NCBI RefSeq assembly: GCF_030580865.1
Contig: NZ_JAUQSY010000001.1
Coordinates: 1 to 64,000 of the forward strand
Length of the DNA: 64,000 bases
Reading direction: 5' to 3'
Source of the DNA: Hymenobacter aranciens
Lineage (GTDB): Bacteria; Bacteroidota; Bacteroidia; Cytophagales; Hymenobacteraceae
The notes under the pieces are model-generated. The model was not told where the DNA came from. It did not search any database and was given only the letters and a program-made list of their open reading frames with translations. The translations under genes were made by a program, and so were the position numbers. Of the stretch, positions 42,623 to 51,100 are shown in pieces. How positions within the stretch are numbered: position 1 is the first letter of the stretch; each line of letters opens with the position of its first letter.

Positions 42623-42832
42623 CCTGACGCGAGTCGGGGTGGACGCGACGGGTATCGGGAAGCCCGGCGCGCGGGTCGGGACGGCCGCGACGGGAGTCGG
42701 GATGTCGGCGACGTGACTCGGGAAGCCCGCGACGGGTATCGGGACGCCTGCGACGGGCATCGGGACGCCCGCGACGGGCATCGGGACGTCGGCGACGCGT
42801 ATCGGGACGGTAGCGACGAGCGTCGGGGCCCA
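42623..42832. repeat. Ten tandem 21-bp repeats
   Basis: Ten units of exactly 21 bases with consensus CGCGACGGGTATCGGGACGC(C), most variable at positions 8-10 and at the ends. Period is two helical turns. Open frames on both strands encode only a seven-residue repeat and are not credible genes. It lies between a terminator and a DnaA-box-rich region. Confidence 0.95.
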
Positions 42833-42904
42833 TCCGGCGCGACCGCTGCTGCGGGCGACGCGATGCCTGGGCTGTCGGCGGGCAGGCAGACGCCTTGGGG
42901 CCAG

Positions 42905-43412
42905 GCGAGTGGATAACTTTTCGGCGTTTCCAGTTACTGAGGGCCTTTTTTGCCCGTAATCCACCGGTAATTCACGCGTTTTCCACCGGCTTTTCCACAG
43001 GGATTTCGGCTTGGGGAGAAATGCGGGGATAACCTGGGGGAAACATGTGGGCAGCGCGGGGATAAGTCGGGGGAAAGTTTTTTTGGCCCGGCGGCAGCCA
43101 GCACAGGGTAATTGGCCGGGGGATAAGCGTGGATAAGTTTCTCCTCGCAGAACGGGTGTTCACAATGGGGGAAACGTGTGAATTGTGGATTTGTGGAAAG
43201 CGTGGGGACATGTTGAAAAACGATTTTAAACTCTGTTTTTCAGCACACTATTTTCCACAATGCCTGTGGATAGGGGGTGCATAACCCCGATGTTTCCCCC
43301 AGGTTATCCCCGCTGTGGATAAGCTGCAAGGGTTGTCCACTTATCAACCGACCTAATGGGTGGAAAACAAAAAGAGATTTTAAAAAAAGATTTCAACAAA
43401 AAATTAAGTTGG
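42905..43412. other. Candidate replication origin (oriC): DnaA-box cluster plus AT-rich tract
   Basis: Within 500 bases there are many 9-mers close to the DnaA box TTATCCACA: a perfect copy at 43314-43322 (minus), one-mismatch copies at 42908, 42991, 43128, 43251 and 43265, and several TTATCCCCG or TTGTCCACT variants (43024, 43057, 43304, 43333). An AT-rich stretch at 43361-43411 could be the unwinding element. Further perfect boxes are at 43966, 44724 and 44750. Ten 21-bp repeats lie just to the left, and mnmG is 3.3 kb away. The rest of 42548-43582 carries no gene. Confidence 0.6.
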
Positions 43413-43582
43413 GGGAAAACCCGATTCAAGGGTTTTTCTCGGGGGAAATTCAAAAAAGGATTTCCCGGCCGAAAAGCTTTCTGAATCTGCCAAACCAGAA
43501 TTGATGGGCCGGCCGAAATTTTCAAGCCGCCTTCCGGGGCGCCGCGTATAAAATCCGCTGCGCCGAAAAAAAGCCCCTCGCC

Positions 43583-44077
43583 ATGCCGTTCGATTACACC
43601 CTCGATTTCCACACCGTCAATTTCCGGGAGCACCCCGAGCTGTACCGCGTGGGCATCGGCGAGCAGGGCGTGCTGCTGGTGCAGCCCTACAAGGGCGAAA
43701 TTTTGCCGCACTGGCGCTTCAAGGACGCCGCGGCGGCCCGGGAGTCCTCGGCGACGATTTACGGCCTGTTTGAGGCGTATTTGAAGGACCACGATTTCGT
43801 GGGGGCCGACATGGCCCGCAAATTCCTGCAAATGGGCTTCACCCGGGCCCGGCGCTACGCCAACCACAAGGGCGGCAAAAAATACGCCGGCCCCGTGCCC
43901 GCCGACAAAAAAGGCCAGAGCGGCGCCCACGGCCGCGCCGAGCTCCCCCGCACCACCCACCCCGATGTGGATAAGGTGGAAGCCGCCGCCATTTTCAAAA
44001 AAAAGTGGGACGAAGCCAAGGTGCACCCGGAATATGTGAAGCAGAAAGCCGCCTTCCAGGAGAAATACGGAAAGTAA
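43583..44077 (+). CDS. DUF4385 family protein
   Basis: A 164-residue soluble protein of the DUF4385 family: FDYTLDFHTVNFREHPELYR, then GEQGVLLVQPYKGEILPHW, FVGADMARKFLQMGFTRARR and YANHKGGKKY. The second half is basic and rich in Lys/Arg, which could suit nucleic-acid binding. Function is not established. It contains a perfect DnaA-box 9-mer (43966-43974) and lies between two DnaA-box-rich intergenic regions. The TAA stop begins the palindromic element that follows. Confidence 0.85.
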   Translation: MPFDYTLDFHTVNFREHPELYRVGIGEQGVLLVQPYKGEILPHWRFKDAAAARESSATIYGLFEAYLKDHDFVGADMARKFLQMGFTRARRYANHKGGKKYAGPVPADKKGQSGAHGRAELPRTTHPDVDKVEAAAIFKKKWDEAKVHPEYVKQKAAFQEKYGK

Positions 44078-44189
44078 TGGTTAATGATTAATGGTGAATG
44101 GTTAATGAGTGGGGAGGCCGCTGGTTTTCCCCACGCCGGCTCGACTTATCCCCACTTATCAACCATTCACCATTAATCATTAACCATTA
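44075..44189. repeat. Palindromic element overlapping a stop codon (GGTTAATGATTAATGG type)
   Basis: Arms of about 38 bases (TAATGGTTAATGATTAATGG... and its inverted partner ending CCATTA at 44189) differ at two or three positions. The first bases TAA are the stop codon of the DUF4385 gene. The loop includes TTATCCCC words. Confidence 0.88.
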
Positions 44190-44195
44190 AGCAAC

Positions 44196-44203
44196 TACTT
44201 TTG
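44196..44203 (+). promoter_or_regulatory. Putative -7 promoter element
   Basis: TACTTTTG matches TAnnTTTG and lies 27 bases before the next ATG, just outside the hairpin repeat. Confidence 0.45.
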
Positions 44204-44230
44204 CCCATTACCCTTCAATAGCTCAATAAA

Positions 44231-44716
44231 ATGAACCCAACCCAACCCTCCAGCATCGAGGAAAACGACATCATCCTGGGCATCGGCATGGGGCCGCTGC
44301 GGTTCGGCGCCACTATGGACGAGGTGCGAACCCTCGTGGGCGAGCCCGAGGAAATCGAGGAATCGGAAGACGACGACGAGTTCGAGCACCAGGCCTGGAA
44401 CTACCACGAAGACGAATACCTGCTCTCGCTCTACTTCGACCGCGAGGACGATTTCCGCCTCTCGTGCATCGAAACCGACAACCCCGGCATGCGCCTCTTC
44501 GGCGAGCCCATCTACGGTGTGGGCCTCGAAGAAATCAAGTCTCTCATGGCCCGCCACGGCCAGAAGGAAGCCGAAATCGAGACGATGGAAGAGGGCGCCG
44601 TGCGCCTCTCCTACGAGAAGGGCATGATTGATTTGTACTTCGAAGAAGGCGAGCTGCAGTTCGTCAATTTCGGCGTTTTCATCGACGATAACCTCGAAGT
44701 GCAGTGGCCTAAGTAA
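44231..44716 (+). CDS. Conserved acidic hypothetical protein
   Basis: A 161-residue, strongly acidic soluble protein (EPEEIEESEDDDEFEHQ). The opening ILGIGMGPLRFGATMDEVRTLVG resembles a short domain seen in many bacterial hypothetical proteins (PLxFGMTxEEV) that is also found near immunity-type proteins; I cannot assign a function. The ATG follows a TACTTTTG promoter by 27 bases. It lies between DnaA-box-bearing intergenic regions. Confidence 0.75.
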   Translation: MNPTQPSSIEENDIILGIGMGPLRFGATMDEVRTLVGEPEEIEESEDDDEFEHQAWNYHEDEYLLSLYFDREDDFRLSCIETDNPGMRLFGEPIYGVGLEEIKSLMARHGQKEAEIETMEEGAVRLSYEKGMIDLYFEEGELQFVNFGVFIDDNLEVQWPK

Positions 44717-44723
44717 GCCGGAG

Positions 44724-44766
44724 TTATCCACAAAATCCGCCGTTTTCCGTGTGGATAAGTGGATAA
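44724..44766. other. Second DnaA-box group
   Basis: Two perfect TTATCCACA boxes in opposite orientations (44724-44732 plus, 44750-44758 minus) and a one-mismatch box (44758-44766). They lie eight bases after a stop codon and 1.4 kb from the main cluster. Confidence 0.65.
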
Positions 44767-44839
44767 GCCGGGCTAAAAGGCCGTTTAAACCGCTTTTTAG
44801 CCGTTTAAGCCCCATTGCTAACCATTGCTTAGCAAAACG

Positions 44840-44870
44840 AAAAAGGCCGCCCATCGGGGCGGCCTTTTTT
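44840..44870. terminator. Bidirectional terminator between convergent genes
   Basis: Stem AAAAAGGCCGCCC with complement, A-run on one side and T-run on the other, between the hypothetical gene and the phosphate transporter gene. Confidence 0.9.
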
Positions 44871-44890
44871 AGTTTTCAGCGGGGCTGCGC

Positions 44891-46294
44891 TTAGTCGAGA
44901 ATAGTGCGGAAAAGCAGAAATAAGCCGCCCGACAGCACCATCGTCACGGGCAGCGTGAGCACCCAGGCCAGGGCGATGTTGCGCACCATTTGGGGGTTCA
45001 GGTTTTTCACGCCGCGGTTGGCCACCATCGAGCCGGCGATGGCCGACGACAGCACGTGCGTAGTAGAGGACGGCAGGCCGAAGCCAGTGCTCACGCCAAT
45101 CATGGCCGCCGCCACCAGCTCGGAGGAGGCGCCCTGTGCGTAGGTCAGGTGTTCCTTGCCGATGCGCTCGCCGATGGTTTTCACGATGCGCTGCCAGCCA
45201 ATCATGGTGCCGCAGGCCAGCGACAGGCTCACGATGAGCAGCACCCACCAGGGCGCGTAGTCGGTGAATTTCTTCATGTCCTTCATCGACGCCTCGTAGG
45301 TGGCGCGGTCGGCGGTGCTGAGGCTGAGCTTTTCGCTCGCCATGAGCTTCTTGGCGCGGTTGCCGAGCAGCAGGATGTCGCGGCGAATATCGAAGCGCGC
45401 CTGCTGCGGCAGCTGGTTCACCGAGGTTTTGCCGGCGAAGATGCGGTCGAGGTCGTTGGTCTGGGTTTTGATGTCCGTCAGCATCTGCTGGTCGTTCGGG
45501 CTCAGCTCGTTGACGTTCACGCGGCTCATCACGTACTCCACCTTGCCCAGCGACTCGCGCAGGTCGAGCGGGTTGAGCTTGTTGTCGAGCGCAAAATGCA
45601 CCGGCACGATGCCGATGAGGATGAGCATGATGAGGCCCACGCCCTTCTGCCCGTCATTCGAGCCGTGGAAGAAGCTCACCAGCGTGCAGGTGGCAATGAG
45701 GATGAGGCGAATCCAGAGGGGTGGCGGCTTGCGCTTGTGCGGCTCCTTGAAGATGGATTTGTTCTTCACGAAGCGCTTGAGCATGAACATCATCAGGATG
45801 GTGAACGAGAAGCCCAGCAGCGGTCCCACCAGCAGCGCAATGCCGGTTTCGCCGGCCTTGCTCCAGTTCACAGCCGCCGCGTTGGTGCCCGGCAGCAGCG
45901 AGAAGGCAATGCCCACGCCCAGAATCGAGCCGATAAGCGCGTGCGAGCTGGACGACGGCAGGCCATAGTACCAGGTGCCTACATTCCAGATGATGGCGCC
46001 CACGATGAGCGCGCCCACCATAGCAATGCCGTGGTACACGTTCTGGTCCACCAGGCTTTCCACCGGCAGCAGGTACACGATGCCCATGGCCACCGCGATG
46101 CCACCAGCGAAGACGCCGATGAAGTTCCAGAAAGCCGACCAGACCACGGCGGCCCAGGGCCGCAGCGTGTTGGTGTAAATAACGGTCGCCACGGCGTTGG
46201 CCGTGTCGTGAAAGCCGTTGACGAATTCAAACGCACAGGCTGCAAGCAGGCAGATGCCCAGTAGCAGTAAAACGTGCGGCTCCAAGCCAAACAT
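44891..46294 (-). CDS. Inorganic phosphate transporter, PiT family
   Basis: A 467-residue PiT/PNP-type cation-phosphate symporter of the inner membrane. The family's repeated signature appears as FVNGFHDTANAVAT near residue 24 and FHGSNDGQKGVG near residue 218, with hydrophobic segments on both sides and a hydrophilic, helical central domain (about residues 240-345) between the halves. It ends with GVKNLNPQMVRNIALAWVLTLP, the typical last signature. TACCTTTG on the minus strand (46336-46343) is a good promoter. No PhoU-like partner (DUF47) gene is adjacent, although one commonly accompanies PiT genes. Confidence 0.93.
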   Translation of the reverse strand: MFGLEPHVLLLLGICLLAACAFEFVNGFHDTANAVATVIYTNTLRPWAAVVWSAFWNFIGVFAGGIAVAMGIVYLLPVESLVDQNVYHGIAMVGALIVGAIIWNVGTWYYGLPSSSSHALIGSILGVGIAFSLLPGTNAAAVNWSKAGETGIALLVGPLLGFSFTILMMFMLKRFVKNKSIFKEPHKRKPPPLWIRLILIATCTLVSFFHGSNDGQKGVGLIMLILIGIVPVHFALDNKLNPLDLRESLGKVEYVMSRVNVNELSPNDQQMLTDIKTQTNDLDRIFAGKTSVNQLPQQARFDIRRDILLLGNRAKKLMASEKLSLSTADRATYEASMKDMKKFTDYAPWWVLLIVSLSLACGTMIGWQRIVKTIGERIGKEHLTYAQGASSELVAAAMIGVSTGFGLPSSTTHVLSSAIAGSMVANRGVKNLNPQMVRNIALAWVLTLPVTMVLSGGLFLLFRTILD

Positions 46295-46335
46295 ATAGAG
46301 CGGGTTTTGGGGGAAATTTAGATGTAATGCAGCCT

Positions 46336-46343
46336 CAAAGGTA
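46336..46343 (-). promoter_or_regulatory. Putative -7 element of the phosphate transporter
   Basis: TACCTTTG on the minus strand matches TAnnTTTG, 41 bases upstream of the ATG. Confidence 0.5.
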
Positions 46344-46509
46344 GGACTATTGCCGGGCTAGGCCGTGTTAAGGAATTGTGACCACGGGGGGTAGGGGTTT
46401 TATTTTCAGTAAACTAACGACTGGCAATCGATAATCCGAAATTGTGCCTGCGTACGGTAAAGCGGCTGAACTGGTGGAAAAGATGTGGAAAACCCGTTCG
46501 GCGCGGGTC

Positions 46510-46517
46510 TATCTTTG
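46510..46517 (+). promoter_or_regulatory. -7 element adjacent to the glycyl-tRNA synthetase start
   Basis: TATCTTTG matches TAnnTTTG exactly and ends five bases before the ATG, so transcription would start at or next to the start codon. Confidence 0.55.
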
Positions 46518-46522
46518 TGCCT

Positions 46523-48025
46523 ATGAACCCCGGAATCGAAACAACCCAGCTTAAAGACATCGTCGCCCACGCCAAGGAATACGGCTTCGTGTTCCAGTCC
46601 TCGGAGATTTACGACGGCCTGGCCGCCGTGTACGACTACGGCCCCAACGGCGTGGAGCTCAAGAACAACCTCAAGCGCCTGTGGTGGGAAGCCATGACCC
46701 AGCTGCACGGCAACGTGGTGGGCCTCGACGCCGCCATCTTCATGGAGCCGCGCACCTGGGTGGCCTCGGGCCACGTCGCGGGTTTCAACGACCCCATGAT
46801 TGACAATCTCGACAGCAAGAAGCGCTACCGCGCCGACGTGCTGCTCGAAGAAAAGGCCGCCGAGTACGAAAACGCCGGCGACCCCGCCCGCGGCGCTGCC
46901 CTGACGGCCGAAATGGGCCGCCTGCTGACCGAGAATGACCTCGCCGGCGTGAAAGAGCTCATCATCCGCGAAAACATCAAGTGCGCCGTGTCGGGCACCT
47001 GCAAGTGGACCGACGTGCGGCAGTTCAACCTCATGTTCAGCACCCAGGGCTCGGCCGTGGACTCCGACGCGCCGCCCGTGTACCTGCGCCCCGAAACCGC
47101 CCAGGGCATTTTCGTGAACTTCCTGAACGTGCAGAAGTCGGCGCGGATGAAAATCCCGTTCGGCATCGCCCAGATTGGCAAAGCTTTCCGCAATGAAATC
47201 GTGGCCCGGCAGTTCATCTTCCGGATGCGCGAGTTCGAGCAGATGGAGATGCAGTTCTTCGTGCGCCCTGGCACCGAAGGCGAGTGGTACGACACCTGGA
47301 AAGCCGCCCGCCGCCGCTTCCACGAGGCCATTGGCCTGCCCGCCAGCAAGCTGCGCTTCCACGACCACGACAAGCTGGCCCACTACGCCAAAGCCGCCGT
47401 CGATATCGAGTTTGAGTTCCCCTTCGGCTTCAAGGAAATCGAGGGCATTCACTCGCGCTCCGACTTCGACCTGACCCAGCATCAGGAGCTTAGCCGTAAG
47501 AAGCAGCAGTACTTCGACAACGACGTGGACCCCGCCACCGGCAAGCCCTACGGCAACTACGTGCCCTACGTGGTCGAAACCTCAGTGGGCGCCGACCGCC
47601 TGTTCCTGGCCACGCTCTGCGAGGCTTTCCAGGAAGAAACCATCACGGAAGGGGAGGGCGAAGCTCAGCAAACCAAAACCCGCACTTTCCTGAAGCTGCA
47701 CCCGGCCGTGGCGCCCATTAAGGCCGCCATTTTCCCGCTGGTGCGCAAGGACGGCATGCCCGAGAAGGCCCAGGAAATCTTCGACGCGCTACGCTTCGAC
47801 TTCCGGGTGGTGACGGAGGAGCGCGACGCCATCGGCAAGCGCTACACCCGGCAGGACCTCATCGGTACCCCGTTTTGCATCGTGGTAGATGGTCAGACGC
47901 TGGAAGATGACACCGTGACCGTCCGTCACCGCGACTCGCGCGAGCAGACGCGGATGCCCATCAGCGAGTTGCGGACTTACATCGGTGAGGCGGTGAGCTT
48001 CCGTCGCGTGTTTGAAAAACTATAG
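46523..48025 (+). CDS. glyS: Glycine--tRNA ligase (homodimeric type)
   Basis: A 500-residue class II aminoacyl-tRNA synthetase charging tRNA-Gly; the single-chain alpha2 type of Bacteroidota. Motifs include GFVFQSSEIYDGLAAVYDYG at the N-terminus, motif 2 FRNEIVARQFIFRMREFEQM, and SVGADRLFLATL as motif 3. The C-terminal anticodon-binding domain (PVAPIKAAIFPLVRKDGM onward) is complete. ATG 46523 gives the family start (MNPGIETTQLKDIVAHAKEY); 27 open codons upstream contain the promoter. The gene is probably transcribed as a leaderless mRNA. Confidence 0.96.
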   Translation: MNPGIETTQLKDIVAHAKEYGFVFQSSEIYDGLAAVYDYGPNGVELKNNLKRLWWEAMTQLHGNVVGLDAAIFMEPRTWVASGHVAGFNDPMIDNLDSKKRYRADVLLEEKAAEYENAGDPARGAALTAEMGRLLTENDLAGVKELIIRENIKCAVSGTCKWTDVRQFNLMFSTQGSAVDSDAPPVYLRPETAQGIFVNFLNVQKSARMKIPFGIAQIGKAFRNEIVARQFIFRMREFEQMEMQFFVRPGTEGEWYDTWKAARRRFHEAIGLPASKLRFHDHDKLAHYAKAAVDIEFEFPFGFKEIEGIHSRSDFDLTQHQELSRKKQQYFDNDVDPATGKPYGNYVPYVVETSVGADRLFLATLCEAFQEETITEGEGEAQQTKTRTFLKLHPAVAPIKAAIFPLVRKDGMPEKAQEIFDALRFDFRVVTEERDAIGKRYTRQDLIGTPFCIVVDGQTLEDDTVTVRHRDSREQTRMPISELRTYIGEAVSFRRVFEKL

Positions 48026-48075
48026 GTCTTTCGGCCTGATTTTGCCGGAATAGTAAGAAAAGGAACCTTTTCGAC

Positions 48076-48133
48076 GAAAACCAGCTGTGGTGGTGAGCTT
48101 TTTGCTTATCCTTGCAGCTGGTTTTCTTTTTTT
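48076..48133 (+). terminator. Terminator after glyS
   Basis: Twelve-base arms GAAAACCAGCTG (48076-48087) and complement (48115-48126), then TTTTTTT. The right arm overlaps the promoter-like element of the next gene. Confidence 0.6.
48096..48114 (+). promoter_or_regulatory. Shared promoter-like element of the first T9SS type B paralogue
   Basis: AGCTTTTTGCTTATCCTTG; 14 consecutive bases recur upstream of the second paralogue at 52468. TATCCTTG would be the -7 element. Confidence 0.5.
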
Positions 48134-48173
48134 AAGTTAAAATTTTAAAAATTAACATCATTTCCTAACGCTT

Positions 48174-51100
48174 ATGCGAATGAATACCCTTTTGCAGCTA
48201 GGTTTCGGCCTGGTAGCAATTCCGGCCTTGGCAAACACGCCCACGGTGGTGGGGCCGGCCCCAAGCCCGACCGTCGAATTTGTGGCTAACCAACGGCAGT
48301 GGGAAAAGCCCGTGCTATTTGCGGCCGATGTGCCGGGCGGGCGGCTGTACCTGGAGCGTGGCCGCCTGCTGCAGTCGCTCTACGATGCCAGACAAATCGA
48401 CGAGCTGCACCACCATAAGGGGGAGGTTTCGACCCGGCAGTCCATCAAGGCCCACGCCTACGCTACTACGTTTGTGGGTGCCAATCCGCAGGCGCGGGTG
48501 GGAGGGGAAAGCCAGCTGCCCGGCTACAGCAACTACTTTCTGGGGAATGATAAAAACCGTTGGGCCAGCAACGTGCCCGGCTACGGCGAAGTGCGCTATG
48601 CCGCACTGTACCCGGGCATTGACCTGCATTTTTACAGCAAGGAGCTGGCTTTGGAGTACGACTTCGAAGTGAAGGCCGGCGCCGATGCCGGCCGCATCGC
48701 CCTGCGCTACGATGGCCAAACCAGCCTGCGCCTGGTAGATGGCGCGCTGCACATCGGCACGAGCGTAGGTACGGTGGTAGAGCAGCGGCCTTACGCTTAC
48801 CAGCTGGTTGATGGAAAGCGGATTAAAATTGCGTGTGAGTATGCTATCGGCAGTGGGAACACGGTGCGCTTCAGCCTGCCCAAGGGGTATAATAAAGCCC
48901 TGCCGCTAGTCATTGACCCCGTATTGTCGTATGCTACCTACACGGGCTCAAGCGCTAACAACTACGGCTATACCGCTACCTACGATGCCGCCGGCAACCT
49001 GTACTCGGGCGGCACGGTGTTCAGCGCTGGTTACCCCACTACGGTAGGAGCTTACAGCACTACGTTTGCCGGGGTGCAGGATATTGGCATCATGAAGTTT
49101 AACCCCAACGCGGCTACCGGGCCCGCCAGCCGGGTGTACGCGACATACCTGGGCGGGGGCTCCGATGACCACCCGCACAGCCTAGTGGTAGATGGCAACA
49201 ACAACCTCATCATTCTGGGTACCACCAGCTCGGCGAATTTCCCGACCACCACCGGCGCCATTGCCACTACCCGCTCAGGGGCGTCAGATATCACCATAAC
49301 CAAGCTGAACCCTGCCGGCGCGGCGCTGGTGGGTTCCACCTATTTCGGCGGTACTGCGGCTGATGGCCAGGTATCCGGGACGCTAAACCAGAACTATGGT
49401 GATGCCTACCGGGGCGATATTACCATCGACCGGAACAACAACATCTACCTCGCCGCTATCACGCAGTCGACCAACTATCCTACTACCGTAGGGGCCTTCC
49501 AGCGCACCTCGGGCGGGGGCGGTGCCGACGGCGTGGTGTCGAAATTCAATGCCACGCTGACCAGCGTGGTCTGGAGCTCATACCTCGGCGGTTCGGGCCT
49601 CGATGCCGTTTACTCGGTGCAGCTCGACAGCATCAACAACGTGTTTGTGAGCGGCGGCACCACCAGTACCAACCTGCCCGGCACTACGGGTGCCTACCAT
49701 GCTACCAGCCAGGGCGGAACTGATGGCTTCGTGGCGCGTATTGCTCCCGATGGCTCGGCCCTGGTACGCACTACCTACCTGGGTACTTCGGCTTACGACC
49801 AGGCGTATCTGCTGCAGCTGAACAAGCGCGGCGAAGTGTATGCCTACGGCCAGACCCTGGGGGCCTATCCCGTTTCGGCGGGCATTTATACCAACGCCAA
49901 CAGCCGTCAGTTTATCCACAAGCTGAATCCGACGTTGACGACCAGTGTTTTCTCTACCGTGGTAGGCAACGGCGGGCGCGCTTCGGGTAGCCATTGTTTG
50001 TCGCCCACGGCCTTTTTGGTGGATAACTGCGGGCAGATTATCATCGCGGGCTGGGGTGGTACTTCGCTGGGCGAAAGCACGATTGCGGGCCTGCCCGTAA
50101 CGGCCGGGGCTATCCAGGCAACGGGCCCCTCGGGCGACAACCACTACATCATGCAGCTGTCGGCCAACGCCCAGACGCTGGTGTACGGCACGTATTTCGG
50201 CAACGGCAGCTGCCACGCCGATGGCGGAACCTCGCGCTTCGACAAGTCGGGCGTTATCTACCAAGCCATGTGCGTGGGGACGGGCAGCGGGGCTATCCAG
50301 ACTACTCCCAATGCCTGGTCGCGCACCAAAGGCACTGGCTCTTACAATAATGGGGCTTTCAAAATTGACGTACTGCAGCTGAATGCCAATTTTATACCGG
50401 CCATTACTGCCACCAGCACCACGCGCCAGGCCGACCTATGCTCTCCGGCCCAGTTCTACTTCAACCGTCCCTCAACGACGGGCACCAGCGTGCTGTGGAA
50501 CTTTGGTAATGGGCAGACCTCCACGCAAACCAATAATGCCACGACTACCTACACGAGCCCGGGACGCTACGCGGTAAGCCTGACGGTGTTTGACACCAAT
50601 GGCTGCCTGCCAAGCGTAACTACTATCGATACCGTGGTGGTGTACCCGGTGCCCGCCCCCCGGGTAGCGGTCAGCTCGCGCCAAACCATCTGTATTGGCA
50701 ATCCCGCTACGCTGTCTGCCAGCAATATAGCTGCCGGTACTCCCAACGTATCCTACACCTGGACTGCCCCCGGCCAGCCCACCCAAACGGGCGCTACCAT
50801 CACAGTGCAGCCCACCGCAACCACCAAATACACCGTGACGCTCGCCACCCCGGGTGGCGCGGGCGGCTGCTCGGCCACCGATACGGTGACGGTACGCGTA
50901 TTGAATGAGCCGCTGGATGCCAGCTTCGTGCCCGCGCTGACGGCCACTGCCAGCACGCGCCAGGCTTCGCAGTGCGCGCCGGCCCAGTTCTTCTTCAACC
51001 GGCCCGCCGTAGTGGGCACGGGCGTGCTGTGGGACTTTGGCAACGGCCAGACTTCGACGCTGGCCAATAACGCCACGGCTACCTACTCCGCGCCTGGCCG

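Noticed and set aside
42602-42916. Open frame of 104 codons (and one on the opposite strand) across the 21-bp repeats
   Set aside because: The product is only a seven-residue repeat rich in Arg/Asp/Gly created by the tandem DNA repeat; both strands are open for the same reason and no promoter or start context supports a gene.
42548-43582. CRISPR array
   Set aside because: The 21-bp repeats are back-to-back without spacers, and no cas gene is present.
44128-44170. TTATCCCC words inside the hairpin at 44075-44189 as DnaA boxes
   Set aside because: They fall in the loop of a repeat element and lack the CACA end, so I left them out of the box count.
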